Source: Spirosoma sp. SC4-14
GTDB lineage: Bacteria; Bacteroidota; Bacteroidia; Cytophagales; Spirosomataceae
Reading direction: 5' to 3'
DNA length: 64,000 nt
Assembly (NCBI RefSeq): GCF_037201965.1
Contig: NZ_CP147518.1
Coordinates: forward strand, 3,403,001-3,467,000
The notes under the pieces: model-generated
Told to the model about the DNA's origin: nothing
The model's database searches: none
The model's input: the letters and a program-made list of their open reading frames with translations, nothing else
Position numbers and translations under genes: made by a program
In this document: one piece after another, positions 55,034 through 64,000 of the stretch
How positions within the stretch are numbered: position 1 is the first letter of the stretch
Layout of the letters: the number at the start of each line of letters is the position of its first letter

Positions 55034-55206
55034 GGAAAATGGACGCAAACCTTCTTTATTTGTTTTTTTAATCTGTTTTTAATCTTGCCAAATACTAACA
55101 CTGACGCCATAGACTTGTCGGTCAATAAATAAATTGTTAGTTTGCTATAGATCTAAGTATAAGTTCGGGTCACTACGCTTCATCTACTACGCTTTACCTT
55201 CCTAAA

Positions 55207-57114
55207 ATGAAAGTTGATTTATCCAACCAGCTCCCTAATCCGTTGCTGGAGAGTGTTTTTCAAAACTCTCTCAATGGAATAGTATTATGTCAGGCTATTC
55301 GGAATACACAGAACGAAATAGTCGATTTTCGAATCGTTCGCTGTAACGAACGCGCTGCTGCCATGAGTGGACTAAGCCAGGAGCAGATGCTGTCCCGCAC
55401 CATGCTCGAACTCGATTTGCATGGCAGTTGCAGCGGTATTTTCTACCAGTATAAAGAAGTTGTTGAAACCGGACTGCCAGCCCATGTTGAGCATTATCTG
55501 AAACCGGCCGATCGATGGATGACGCAGTCATTGGCCTGCTACGACGACAGTGTGCTGGCATCCTGGACCGACATAACTGATCAAAAACGAATCGAACTGG
55601 AACGGCAGCAGGAAACCGAGCTGCTACAGGCTATTCTGGATAATACGCAGACCGGAATCGCCGTAATGCAATCGGTGCGGGATGACTATGGGAAAGTTGT
55701 CGATTTCCGGTTTACGCACATCAATACAAACGCCGAACGGATTACTAAACGGCCTAAAGCTGATGTGATTGGGTTGCTTTATTCCGAGACCTGGCCTGGG
55801 GCCCAAACCAATGGCGTGCTCGACTGGCATATTCAGGTTGCCGAAACAAATGAGCCTGCCCGAATCAATAGCGTCAATTTACCCGTCGATGGCTATAATG
55901 GCTGGTACACTATTTGGATACGACCATTGGGCGATGGAGTCATTGCTACGTTTGTTGACATAACGGCTCTGAAACGTGCCGAATTGGCCAATCAGCAACA
56001 GGCCGAGCTACTTCGTTCGGTACTGGACTGTTCGTCGAGCGCAATTATTGCTTTTAGTGCGATTCGGGAAGAGAAATCGGGTAAGGTTATTGATTTTCGG
56101 TATGTAGCCCAGAATGAGGCCAACCGGCAAAATCCGGGCCGAACAGATGAGCAAGTGATTGGGCATACGATGCTTGAACATTTTCCGCACGTAATTCAAA
56201 CCGGCTTATTCGATCGTTATATTCAGGTTTTGGAAACGGGAGTGCCTGCGCGCTTCGAGCAGGAGTATAATCACGATCTGATGACGGGCTGGTATGAGAT
56301 TTCAGTTGTTAAATGGGATGATGGTATTGTGCTTACTCTGGTCAATATTACCGAGAAAAAGAAACATCAGCAGCAACTGGAACTGGCAAACCGGGAACTT
56401 CAACAGGCCAATGATAACCTGCGTCAGTTTGCCTATGTGGCCAGCCACGATTTGCAGGAACCGTTACGGAAAATTATGGCATTTGGCGATATACTGCGCG
56501 ATCAGTTTACTGCCCAACTCAATGATTACGGAAAAGATATCATTACCCGAATGCAGTCGGCCGCCGTACGCATGTCGGCGCTTATTAAAGATGTGTCGGC
56601 CTATTCTAAAATCAGTACCCATCGGGTTCCCTTTCAGCCCGTGCTGCTGGAAGAGGTGCTGAGCGATATTCAAGCCGAATTAGTACCCGAAATGGAGAAG
56701 GCCGGTGCCAAATTGCTGATTGAATCTTTACCGATCGTTCTGGGAGATTTTGTGCAATTGCGCCAACTATTTAGCAATTTACTGATCAACTCCCTAAAAT
56801 TCAGACCAACCGATCGGCCGGTCCGAATTCAGATAAAAAGCCAAACGGTTGCTGGTGCAGAAGGCCCCGACGAATTAAAGCCAGCCAGGTTCTACCACAA
56901 GATTGCTGTAATTGACAACGGAATCGGATTTGAAGAAAAGTATTCAGAACAGATTTTTCAGGTGTTTCAGCGACTTCATAACCGCCAACAGTATGAAGGA
57001 ACGGGCGTTGGGCTGGCTATTTGTCGGCGGGTAGCCGAAAATCATCATGGCGCCATCACCGCAACCGGCCGTTTGGGACAAGGAGCCATCTTTACCGTTT
57101 ATTTGCCCGTATGA
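55207..57114 (+). CDS. PAS-domain sensor histidine kinase, soluble
   Basis: A 635-aa kinase without membrane helices. Three PAS domains follow one another (about residues 9-120, 133-255, 262-385), each opening with a similar phrase (NSLNGIVLCQAI, NTQTGIAVMQSV, CSSSAIIAFSAI). After a coiled coil come the H-box FAYVASHDLQEPLRKIMAF (His near 414), an N-box (LLINSLKF), a D-box (IAVIDNGIGFEEKYSEQIF) and a G-box (GTGVGLAICRRVAENHHG). It is the phytochrome/bacteriophytochrome-like HisKA type. No response regulator is adjacent. Confidence 0.93.
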   Translation: MKVDLSNQLPNPLLESVFQNSLNGIVLCQAIRNTQNEIVDFRIVRCNERAAAMSGLSQEQMLSRTMLELDLHGSCSGIFYQYKEVVETGLPAHVEHYLKPADRWMTQSLACYDDSVLASWTDITDQKRIELERQQETELLQAILDNTQTGIAVMQSVRDDYGKVVDFRFTHINTNAERITKRPKADVIGLLYSETWPGAQTNGVLDWHIQVAETNEPARINSVNLPVDGYNGWYTIWIRPLGDGVIATFVDITALKRAELANQQQAELLRSVLDCSSSAIIAFSAIREEKSGKVIDFRYVAQNEANRQNPGRTDEQVIGHTMLEHFPHVIQTGLFDRYIQVLETGVPARFEQEYNHDLMTGWYEISVVKWDDGIVLTLVNITEKKKHQQQLELANRELQQANDNLRQFAYVASHDLQEPLRKIMAFGDILRDQFTAQLNDYGKDIITRMQSAAVRMSALIKDVSAYSKISTHRVPFQPVLLEEVLSDIQAELVPEMEKAGAKLLIESLPIVLGDFVQLRQLFSNLLINSLKFRPTDRPVRIQIKSQTVAGAEGPDELKPARFYHKIAVIDNGIGFEEKYSEQIFQVFQRLHNRQQYEGTGVGLAICRRVAENHHGAITATGRLGQGAIFTVYLPV

Positions 57115-57203
57115 AGTTGAGATTCGGGAATCGGTTTATGCGCTGTCGCGGGTAAGTTGCAGCCATAAGCCATGAATCGAATAGCATAAATCAACCTAAA
57201 CCT

Positions 57204-57770
57204 ATGGATACTGACTATCTGAATAGCGTTGTCAGGCAGTTTGAATACTACAAACTGCTGGGCGATAAAACAATTGAGCAACTTTCCGACGAAGAGCTTT
57301 TCTGGCAATACAATGAAGAAAGCAACAGTATAGCAACCATCATCAAGCATCTTTGGGGCAATATGTTATCCCGTTGGACTGACTTTCTAACATCGGATGG
57401 CGAAAAAGAATGGCGAAACCGTGAGGCCGAATTTGAAAACGATAGCACGAACAAAGAAGAAGTGCTGGCCCGCTGGGAGGAAGGTTGGACCTGTTTGCTG
57501 AATGCCCTGAAAATGCTAACGCCCGCCGATCTGGATAACGTCGTTTATATTCGCAATATGGGGCATACAGTCATGGAAGCCATTAACCGGCAGCTGGCCC
57601 ATTATCCCTACCATGTTGGGCAGATTGTGTTTATTGGTAAGATGGTGAAAAATCAGGACTGGAACTCGCTGTCGATTCCACGGGGAAAATCGCAGGAGTA
57701 TAACAACCGGAAATTTACACAACCCCGACGAAGAGAACATTTTACCGATGAATTCCTGAAAACCGACTGA
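57204..57770 (+). CDS. DUF1572 family DinB-like protein
   Basis: A 188-aa four-helix protein of the DinB/YfiT superfamily, DUF1572 branch: LNSVVRQFEYYKLLGDKTIE, SNSIATIIKHLWGNMLSRWT and INRQLAHYPYHVGQIVFIG. Histidines at the ends of these helices (KHLWGN, AHYPYH) form the usual metal site. Many relatives are metal-dependent thiol transferases; the role here is unknown. Confidence 0.88.
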   Translation: MDTDYLNSVVRQFEYYKLLGDKTIEQLSDEELFWQYNEESNSIATIIKHLWGNMLSRWTDFLTSDGEKEWRNREAEFENDSTNKEEVLARWEEGWTCLLNALKMLTPADLDNVVYIRNMGHTVMEAINRQLAHYPYHVGQIVFIGKMVKNQDWNSLSIPRGKSQEYNNRKFTQPRRREHFTDEFLKTD

Positions 57771-57779
57771 TAGTTAGTG

Positions 57780-59069
57780 TCACTCAGGAAATTTCCTGTT
57801 TAAACGTACCTTTACTGTATCGATTCGGTTGCCGTTCATTGAAACGATCGTGAACGTAAACGGCCGGAATTCGATTACATCACCCACCTTTGGTATGTCT
57901 TCATTTTTTGCCAGAATCAGCCCTCCCAGTGTATCATAGCTGCCTTCTGGTATTGTCCAGCCATAGGTGGAGTTCAGGTCGTCGATTTCATGCCGGGCAC
58001 TCAGCAGCCAGGTATGATCGTCAAGTTGCTGGTTGGTCCAGTCTTCGTTGGTGTCATACTCGTCCTGAATTTCGCCAAATATCTGTTCCACCATATCTTC
58101 AAGACTAACGATTCCTGCCGTTCCGCCAAACTCATCGACCACAAGGGCCAGGCTCTTTCGTTCAGACAGAAACCGGAGCAGCAGATCCTGAGCGGGCATT
58201 GTTTCGGGTATTGTGATGATGGGCGTAACAATCTCGGCTACGGTCTGCGGTTTTTTGAACAGGGCGAGTGCATGGCTGTAGCCGATAATGTCATCAATGG
58301 TATCGCGATAGATGATAATTTTAGAATGACCACTTTCCTGAAAAGCCCGCCGAAGGTCTTCGACCGAGTCTTCTACTTCAATAGCCGTAATTTCGGTGCG
58401 GGGAACAAGGCAGTCGCGCACGCGTACATCCCGAAATTCGATCGCATTATTAAAGATCTGGGTATCAATTTCCAGCTCTTCTTCTGGATCGGCTTTTTGA
58501 TTTAACTGTTGCAGGTACTGATTGAGATCGGTTAGCCCGAAAACAGGTTTGATTTCAGGGTTACGCTTGCCCAGAACGTACTGGATAAAAAAGCGGGCTG
58601 TGCCAACCAGCAGGCGTACCAACGGCGCTATGGTCTTATAAATTATCCAGAGCGGTACGGCCAGTGCTTCCAGAAACCGATCGGGATGAATCAGGGCCAG
58701 ACTTTTGGGTAAATAATCGGCCAGAGGCAGAAAAATAATAGTCAGAATTAGCGTTTCGAGTGCAATAAAAACGAATTCCTGTTTAAGCCAGGTTTCGGGT
58801 AAGGCACTCATTAGCAGTGGATTAAGTGCCAGTACGCCCAAAACGGAATACAAAACCAGAAACAGCGTATTGACGGTGAGGGTGGTGCCAATGAACAATA
58901 TAGGGTTTTTCAGAAAGCTCGAAACAAGCTTTTCTCCCAGGGGGCCCTGTTTACTATGAAGCTCAAAATACAGTCGATTAACCGATACATAGGCCATTTC
59001 GACAGCCGAGAAGAAACCTGCCAGAACAAGAGCCAGAATAGCACCAAAAAGTAACGCGTAGGGTTCCAA
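57780..59069 (-). CDS. CNNM/CorC-type transporter (hemolysin C family)
   Basis: A 429-aa protein with the DUF21 membrane domain (three to four helices, opening ALVLAGFFSAVEMAYVSVNR), two CBS domains in the middle (VRDCLVPRTEITAIEV; SLALVVDEFGGTAGIVSLED) and a C-terminal CorC_HlyC domain (DIPKVGDVIEFRPFTFTIVS). Family members move or regulate Mg2+ and Co2+; GldE of gliding bacteria belongs to the same family and cannot be excluded. Confidence 0.9.
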   Translation of the reverse strand: MEPYALLFGAILALVLAGFFSAVEMAYVSVNRLYFELHSKQGPLGEKLVSSFLKNPILFIGTTLTVNTLFLVLYSVLGVLALNPLLMSALPETWLKQEFVFIALETLILTIIFLPLADYLPKSLALIHPDRFLEALAVPLWIIYKTIAPLVRLLVGTARFFIQYVLGKRNPEIKPVFGLTDLNQYLQQLNQKADPEEELEIDTQIFNNAIEFRDVRVRDCLVPRTEITAIEVEDSVEDLRRAFQESGHSKIIIYRDTIDDIIGYSHALALFKKPQTVAEIVTPIITIPETMPAQDLLLRFLSERKSLALVVDEFGGTAGIVSLEDMVEQIFGEIQDEYDTNEDWTNQQLDDHTWLLSARHEIDDLNSTYGWTIPEGSYDTLGGLILAKNEDIPKVGDVIEFRPFTFTIVSMNGNRIDTVKVRLNRKFPE

Positions 59070-59102
59070 GTGGGAGTCGATGATGGTGGTTGGGTGTATG
59101 GC

Positions 59103-59173
59103 TTACGGTTTACGGTTGCGCTGCCTGTCAACATGCATTAGCGGAGCAACCGTAAACTATAAACCATAAACCG
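59103..59173. repeat. Heptanucleotide repeats forming a hairpin
   Basis: Short runs of a 7-bp unit: TTACGGT twice on the left and (A/C)(T/G)TAAAC-type units on the right. GTTTACGGTTGC (59108-59119) pairs perfectly with 59146-59157. It separates the CNNM gene start from the small membrane gene; similar low-complexity gaps flank cas1. Confidence 0.65.
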
Positions 59174-59178
59174 AATAA

Positions 59179-59412
59179 CTATTTCTTTTTCTTCTTTCGG
59201 TCTTCGATCATTTGTTTGATTGTGGGCGAAACAGTTTTTTCGCGCTCAAGCCGTTTGTTTTTAAAATACTGGAACGCCAGGAGAAAACCTAAACACAGCA
59301 TTAACAACCAGTAGCTATCGGCAAAGGTTGTTCGCTGGTATTCGGCAATCCACAGGATCAGAAATCCGGCACCAGCCGAAAGAAGCAATATTTCCGAAAG
59401 TTTTAGTTTCAT
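59179..59412 (-). CDS. Small two-helix membrane protein
   Basis: A 77-aa protein with two hydrophobic segments (ILLLSAGAGFLILWIAEY; YWLLMLCLGFLLAFQYF) and a strongly basic tail ending in KKKKK. It is the last gene of the cytochrome c maturation run on this strand, 17 bp after ccsA/ccmF. Function unknown. Confidence 0.7.
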   Translation of the reverse strand: MKLKLSEILLLSAGAGFLILWIAEYQRTTFADSYWLLMLCLGFLLAFQYFKNKRLEREKTVSPTIKQMIEDRKKKKK

Positions 59413-59429
59413 TAGGTAAGCAGGCTATA

Positions 59430-62093
59430 CTAGACCAGTTTGTCCCGCATTTTTCTGAACTCGCGGTATCGACGGACGGTTGAGATGCTGAAGCCGAGCA
59501 TTACGACCAACGTTCCGATCCAGAGCACATTGATCAATGGTTTTTCGAAAGCCTTCATCACAATATAATCGCGTTGTGTGCGATTAACAGCAAACGTGAA
59601 CTTGCCTGTGCGCGGGTCAATTTCGTTCAGTTGAATACGAATACCTAATTCATCACTTGTTTCGGCAGGGTGGGCAACCATACGGTTTCTGATCACGAAT
59701 GCCGGACTTAGAATTTGTTCGCCGTTTTTGCTCAGTACGCGTACCCGAGCCCGAACGGCGGCATCATTAGGGCCAACTTCCATACCATCGACCTCGTTTG
59801 TTCGGACCACATCGTCCAGAATAGCCACATAATCGTTCAGGAAGAACGTATCTTTGATGGCTACGCTAAAGGTTTCGGTTTTCTCCCACTTGTTTTCGGC
59901 TTCCGGATCGGGTACCGAGTTAACGTATGTATAAATATCCCGATCGAGCTGATGACGCGTATCGGGTGAGGCCAGTAGGCCCATGCGCTTGTTTACCTGA
60001 GCGCGTGGATAGAGACTGAATACTTTCCCGTTTGGTTCGCGGTATTCTACTTCGTAGTAGGTGTTTTCCGGATATAGCGCCAGTGTATCGCCTTTTTTAT
60101 AATAAACCTTACCGTTCTGTTCAATATCCCGTTGCGCAATGCCGTGGAAGTCGCCTTCGATCACCATAACATCTTTACTGGGAAGATAGCCGGGTACATC
60201 GCGGGCTTCGATGCGCTGACCCCGATACGTAAGCTGATATTGCCCCATCCGTTCGGGCTGATTCAGCCAGAGCAGGGTATTTTCTTTGTTTTCCTTGTTG
60301 TCGTTCTTCGTAAACTCTTCCTGATTTGAGATGAGCAGGCCACTGGTATTGATCGAAATAACTTTCGAGAAACCTGCTGAGTAAAGAATACCCAGGAGCA
60401 TAAGGGCCAGACCGATGTGGGCAATGGCACCACCCGAAAGCCGATAATTTCCCCGAATAATACCCAGCAGAATGGTTCCGTTGCTTAAGAGAGCAAAGAG
60501 CGAAGCAACCAGCAGAACCATATAAACCGGATTTTTAACCGATCCGAGCGCAATCAGGGCTGCGCTGGCTAGTAAAGTAAGAATAGCCGGAGTAATCAGC
60601 GCATCCCACTTCTTATTCTCTACTTTGCGCCACCAGACAAACTGACCAATACCCGTTAGAATGGCAATGGTCACAAAGAACCAGACCTGGAACTTGTTGT
60701 AATGTGCAATTTGGTCGGCAGGCAAAGCCAGATTCGAGATTTTACCGAACGATTCCAGAATTTTGTTATAAACTGGGATGGAGGTGGTTGCAATCACCTG
60801 GAAAGCGGCCAGACACAAAACCGTAGCACCGATAAAAAGCCAGAATTCTTTTGTATAAACCGAAGCTTCCTGATCATCGGCCGGAATAGTTTTCCATTTC
60901 CAGATAGCCAGTGCAATGGCCAGCGCAACAAACACCAGCAGATAAACAAGCAATTGACCCGATAGTCCCAGATCGGTAAATGAATGTACAGACGCATTGC
61001 CCAGTATGCCACTCCGCGTCAGGAAAGTAGAATACAGAATCAGTAGGAACGTTGTAATGGTCAGAATGATCGACGTTTTCAGACCCGTAGAACTACGTTT
61101 GGCAATCAGCATGGTGTGCAGCGATGCCACCATCACGAGCCAGGGAACATAAACGGCGTTTTCGACGGGGTCCCAGTTCCAGTAGCCCCCAAAATTCAGG
61201 GTTTCATAGGCCCAGTAACCACCCATCATGATACCGATGCCGAGAATCATGGCGCCAAACAAAGTCCAGGGCAGAGCCGGGCGTATCCATTCGAGCGGCT
61301 GATTGCGCCAGAGACCAGCAATACAATAGGCAAACGGCACCAGGGTTAGAGCAAAACCCAGAAAGAGCGTTGGCGGGTGAATAACCATCCAGTAGTTCTG
61401 GAGTAGCGGGTTCAGGCCATTCCCATCTTTCGGAACAAAATTGGGGTCAGCCTGGAAGATGGGCGCATCGGGCATGGCCTCGCTCAGCAACAGGAAGGGC
61501 GACGAACCAAGCTTGAAGGTATCGCCAAAAACGACACCCAGAATCATAGAGGCCAGAAATGCCTGAACGAGCGCAAAAATAGTCATCATGGGGGCTTCCC
61601 ATTGCTTCCCCGCCGAGCGAATCAATAAAACCCCCAGCAGCGCATCCCAGAATAGCCAGAGTAGAAAAGAACCCTCCTGACCTTCCCAGAAACAGGAAAT
61701 CATGTACTGAACCGGCAGCGCCAGCGACGAGTGGCTCCAGGCGTAATGGTATTCAAAATAATGATTGTAGATGATATAGTAAAGCGTAGCTCCTACACCT
61801 ACCACAGCAATTGCATGGATAACAAAAGCCCAGCGGGCCAGAGTTTTCCAGTCGTCTTTTTCGACAGCGGTTGTTTTTGATATAGTTTGAACGGGCGCTT
61901 TTCGTTTCGCGGTCTTTCCGCCGAACGATGCTTCGCCAGCATAGGCAAGCTGTGCTTCTTCGACCTCAACGGTTTGAGAAGCGTTCCGACGACCCAGCGC
62001 CGACAGAAAATACGCAACCGTTGCTACCAGTGCTGTAACAAACGAAAGGATGACGAAAAAATGGCCAAGCTGACCGACTGTGGTATGTATCAT
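59430..62093 (-). CDS. ccsA: CcsA/CcmF-type heme lyase for cytochrome c biogenesis
   Basis: An 887-aa integral membrane protein beginning MIHTTVGQLGHFFVILSFVT. About 15 helices and a large soluble C-terminal domain (residues about 590-850) ending in a final helix. The tryptophan-rich heme motif is visible as GGYWNWDPVENAVYVPWL, with conserved histidines in neighbouring loops (for example VIHPPTLFLGF). It ligates heme to apocytochrome c. The start ATG overlaps the stop of a broken toxin gene (ATGA). Confidence 0.93.
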   Translation of the reverse strand: MIHTTVGQLGHFFVILSFVTALVATVAYFLSALGRRNASQTVEVEEAQLAYAGEASFGGKTAKRKAPVQTISKTTAVEKDDWKTLARWAFVIHAIAVVGVGATLYYIIYNHYFEYHYAWSHSSLALPVQYMISCFWEGQEGSFLLWLFWDALLGVLLIRSAGKQWEAPMMTIFALVQAFLASMILGVVFGDTFKLGSSPFLLLSEAMPDAPIFQADPNFVPKDGNGLNPLLQNYWMVIHPPTLFLGFALTLVPFAYCIAGLWRNQPLEWIRPALPWTLFGAMILGIGIMMGGYWAYETLNFGGYWNWDPVENAVYVPWLVMVASLHTMLIAKRSSTGLKTSIILTITTFLLILYSTFLTRSGILGNASVHSFTDLGLSGQLLVYLLVFVALAIALAIWKWKTIPADDQEASVYTKEFWLFIGATVLCLAAFQVIATTSIPVYNKILESFGKISNLALPADQIAHYNKFQVWFFVTIAILTGIGQFVWWRKVENKKWDALITPAILTLLASAALIALGSVKNPVYMVLLVASLFALLSNGTILLGIIRGNYRLSGGAIAHIGLALMLLGILYSAGFSKVISINTSGLLISNQEEFTKNDNKENKENTLLWLNQPERMGQYQLTYRGQRIEARDVPGYLPSKDVMVIEGDFHGIAQRDIEQNGKVYYKKGDTLALYPENTYYEVEYREPNGKVFSLYPRAQVNKRMGLLASPDTRHQLDRDIYTYVNSVPDPEAENKWEKTETFSVAIKDTFFLNDYVAILDDVVRTNEVDGMEVGPNDAAVRARVRVLSKNGEQILSPAFVIRNRMVAHPAETSDELGIRIQLNEIDPRTGKFTFAVNRTQRDYIVMKAFEKPLINVLWIGTLVVMLGFSISTVRRYREFRKMRDKLV

Positions 62094-62356
62094 TGACTGA
62101 TTATCCTGTTGTATTCGGCATGAGAGCCGATCCAAAACCAAAAAAGTTCGTCATTTTCTTTAATCGCTAATGCGCGAAAATGATCTCCAACGCGAGCTGA
62201 CTATCTATTCTCTTTACCGCTAATTTCCTTAAAATGAAGCGAGGGATGAGAAGAGTCGGCCTTAAGAAGCTCAAAGTTTTTGTCCGCTAGTTCCTGAACC
62301 GATTCGGGTAATGAATAATATCGTTTCCAGAATTTAGCGGTAGCTCGATGAATTAT
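62090..62356 (-). pseudogene. RelE/ParE-type toxin with an in-frame stop
   Basis: Conceptual translation gives a complete toxin-like protein: FIIHRATAKFWKRYYSLPES, VQELADKNFELLKADSSHPS, LHFKEISGKENR, then TAG (62201-62203), then SARVGDHFRALAIKENDELF and FWFWIGSHAEYNRII. This matches the RelE/ParE-like family, where Trp (TGG) is common at the stop position. No standard start codon is present: ATA (62354-62356) stands where ATG is expected. The final TGA overlaps the ccsA start. Confidence 0.75.
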
Positions 62357-62550
62357 AAAGGTTGTGTCCGACCCTGACCAATTTCCTCACGCGCTTCCTG
62401 TACTAACGCATCCCGACGTCCTGATTCGGCATCGGCTTTTATGGGCTTATCCCAACGTTCATGGAAGAAGTCAAATAGTCGACCAGGCATGCCTTCTAAT
62501 TCGTTAGCCGGTAGCTCTTTAGCCGCTGTTTCGATGTCCCGTACGCTCAT
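62353..62550 (-). CDS. Antitoxin-like partner of the broken RelE-type toxin
   Basis: A 65-aa acidic helical protein (MSVRDIETAAKELPANELEG, HERWDKPIKADAESGRRDAL, ending GRTQPL). The layout (helical start, WDKxI, DAxxGRxDALxxxA, GRxxPL) is that of small antitoxins encoded before RelE/ParE-type toxins. It overlaps the ccmE stop by four bases, so it is probably translated with the operon. Confidence 0.75.
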   Translation of the reverse strand: MSVRDIETAAKELPANELEGMPGRLFDFFHERWDKPIKADAESGRRDALVQEAREEIGQGRTQPL

Positions 62551-63002
62551 AGCTTTGCCGTTTTAGTCGGACTGCTTCCGGCTTCATATTCTTTAGTTTC
62601 GATCTTGTTCTCCTGGTATTTCGACGGACACTTCAGCAAAATCTTATTGCACTGAAAATGATCGCCCTGCATCGAGCCAATGACCACGATTTGTTCTGAG
62701 CGTTCAAAATCCTGCGGCTTGGGACTGTTATAAACCACCTTCTGCGCATGATTGTCGTTGTCGATCAGTGTAAACTCAAAATGGTTTGGATCGATAGCCG
62801 GATTGTAGAGCATGTCTGCCACTCGTCCCTGTTGATCTTTCTGAAGTTTACCAACTACGTGAATCAGTTTATCGTCACCGTCTTTGGCTAATTCTGTAGC
62901 TTGTTTAAAGGTAACGTACGAGCTGGCATCACCCGCTGTGGCTACAATGATACCGATAGCGAGGGCGATAACAACGATGCCGAAAATGTGAGAAAGTTTC
63001 AT
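62547..63002 (-). CDS. ccmE: CcmE-like heme chaperone
   Basis: A 151-aa protein with one N-terminal helix (IFGIVVIALAIGIIVATAG) and a periplasmic beta-barrel (DKLIHVVGKLQKDQQG; EFTLIDNDNHAQKVVYN; FERSEQIVVIGSMQGDHFQC). This fits the CcmE OB-fold, which carries heme to the lyase. The histidine of the classical HxxxY heme-binding motif is not evident; NKILLKCPSKYQEN occupies that area (CxxxY), as in a Cys variant of the family. Confidence 0.88.
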   Translation of the reverse strand: MKLSHIFGIVVIALAIGIIVATAGDASSYVTFKQATELAKDGDDKLIHVVGKLQKDQQGRVADMLYNPAIDPNHFEFTLIDNDNHAQKVVYNSPKPQDFERSEQIVVIGSMQGDHFQCNKILLKCPSKYQENKIETKEYEAGSSPTKTAKL

Positions 63003-63081
63003 GTTGGTTAACGAATTACGGTTTATACGTCAGAATCAGCGAATCGTTCAGCATCTGAAAACGTAGACCGGATTGGGTGAA

Positions 63082-63336
63082 CTATAAGCTGTAATCTTTC
63101 TTTTTTTCTTTTACTTCCTTCTCCAGTTTGCCAATCTGCCGATCGAGGCTGACAAGGTAGATAATAATACCCGTGAAGACGGCTGCTACCACTGCTACAA
63201 CGACCCAGATTTTGCCATCGGCCCGAAGTTTGTCGGCCATTTCAACGCCGTTGGATACGGGTTGTTGGGCCATGATGTTCTGGCTAAGTAAAAGAAGAGC
63301 TGCCAGTGGGGCTTTCGTCAAAAAAGACAGTCGCAT
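63082..63336 (-). CDS. CcmD-like small membrane protein
   Basis: From the ATG at 63336 (MRLSFLTKAPLAALLLLSQN) it is 84 aa with a signal-like start, a transmembrane helix (IWVVVAVVAAVFTGIIIYLV) and a charged tail (DRQIGKLEKEVKEKKKDYSL). The size, helix and position between ccmC and ccmE match CcmD, which helps release heme-loaded CcmE. A start 51 bases upstream is possible. Confidence 0.75.
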   Translation of the reverse strand: MRLSFLTKAPLAALLLLSQNIMAQQPVSNGVEMADKLRADGKIWVVVAVVAAVFTGIIIYLVSLDRQIGKLEKEVKEKKKDYSL

Positions 63337-63407
63337 TTTGAATAAAGAAGTAAGTCTAGAAATTAACGCAAAAATAAGCTGAATCATTCCGGGATTTTAT
63401 GGGAGAA

Positions 63408-64000
63408 TTATTCTTCCAGTGCTACTTTCAATCGCCGGAGCCGTACACGGAGTTCCGTAATCCACAAGCCTAGCAGGATGAAACCAATAATTGCCGGGTA
63501 AAAAACCATGCGCAGGTTGTTATCCATATCATACTGGCCAAACGCCGGATTGCCGCCGTTGCCGGGGTGAAGCGAATCGGTTAGGCGGGGTACCACAAAT
63601 ATCAGTGGAACAAAAACGGCAAATGCAAAAATGTTATACACCGCCGAAATGCGGGCACGTCGTTGTTCGTCGTCAAACGATCCCCGCAGAATCAGATAGG
63701 CCAGATACATCAGCATCCCAACGGCCACGCTGTTGAGTTTCGGGTCGTTAGGCCAGGGCTCGCCCCAGGTGAAATTGGCCCAGAGTGAGCCGGTAGCGCA
63801 CCCCAGAATACCATATAAAATGGCCGTATTGGCAAACTCGACTGCTACCAGATCATCGTCGGATTTGCCATTGCGCAGATACCGAATCGAATAAACGGCT
63901 GAGGTGAGTAGTAGCGTGATCATGCCAAACCAGAGTGGAACATGAAAGTATACATTTCGGATACTTTCGTTTAGAATCGGCTGCCGGGGCACTACGCCCA
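63408..64000 (-). CDS. ccmC: CcmC-like heme exporter, N-terminus beyond the window
   Basis: About 197 residues are visible and the frame stays open at the right edge, so the gene is probably incomplete; a GTG at 63992 is not a convincing start. Signature: TWGEPWPNDPKLN, the tryptophan-rich heme-handling motif, preceded by IRNVYFHVPLWFGM with a conserved His, both as in CcmC. At least five helices. It would lead the operon ccmC, ccmD, ccmE, antitoxin, toxin remnant, ccsA. Confidence 0.9.
   Translation of the reverse strand, partial: GVVPRQPILNESIRNVYFHVPLWFGMITLLLTSAVYSIRYLRNGKSDDDLVAVEFANTAILYGILGCATGSLWANFTWGEPWPNDPKLNSVAVGMLMYLAYLILRGSFDDEQRRARISAVYNIFAFAVFVPLIFVVPRLTDSLHPGNGGNPAFGQYDMDNNLRMVFYPAIIGFILLGLWITELRVRLRRLKVALEE

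Overview
The window looks like chromosomal DNA of a Spirosoma-like member of the Cytophagales (Bacteroidota). The grounds are the protein families present (YfhO, CcsA/CcmF-type heme lyase, CDGSH/OsmC pair, CNNM transporter, OtsA-OtsB fusion), promoter -7 elements of the TAnnTTTG type, scarce Shine-Dalgarno sequences, and the typical secreted GH43 and beta-helix proteins. The genus is inferred from overall character, not from a database match. Coding is dense on both strands; no rRNA, tRNA, intact insertion sequence or prophage was seen.

Region 1 (1-13437) is a type I-B CRISPR-Cas locus: the 3' end of cas8b, then cas7, cas5, cas3, cas6, cas1, cas2, cas4, a leader and an array of 53 repeats and 52 spacers (7624-11513). 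cas1 is bracketed by octanucleotide repeats that encode the ends of its neighbours. Beyond the array, three further degenerate CRISPR repeats (12245, 12740, 13269) separate small unknown genes. One pair of these (a 62-aa protein and an HTH protein behind a 29-bp palindrome) is laid out like an acr-aca operon.

Region 2 (13438-28543) is mostly core chromosome: YfhO membrane protein, ribosomal protein bTHX (40 aa), GH43 hydrolase, dprA, a MerR regulator divergent from alaS, a K+ channel, murI, a beta-helix protein, a DUF2461 protein and an ABC-F ATPase. Region 3 (28544-33950) is accessory. It holds a secreted multidomain protein with a toxin-like C-terminus and a frameshifted N-terminus, a possible immunity gene, an oxidoreductase, and an orphan higA beside a remnant of higB.

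Region 4 (34005-54227) is an envelope and stress cluster: a CusA/TolC/adaptor metal efflux operon, a TPR protein, a SpoIIAA-like protein, an HMA-like protein, an anchored coiled-coil protein, a ClC channel, a CPA1 antiporter, a DUF389 protein, two small one-helix proteins, a histidine kinase/OmpR-type regulator pair, OtsAB, CDGSH and OsmC. Six promoters here carry the same tandem element, TTCTAAG-like heptamers repeated every 11 bp, always in the same orientation to the gene. This is the geometry expected of an OmpR/PhoB-family regulator site, so the resident two-component system probably controls a local regulon. It is the strongest new signal in the window.

Region 5 (54286-64000) holds pyrE, a PAS-domain kinase, a DinB-like protein, a CNNM transporter and a cytochrome c maturation operon on the minus strand (ccmC, ccmD-like, ccmE, ccsA/ccmF). 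A RelE-type toxin-antitoxin pair sits inside that operon between ccmE and ccsA, with overlapping start and stop codons; its toxin has an in-frame TAG and no standard start codon.
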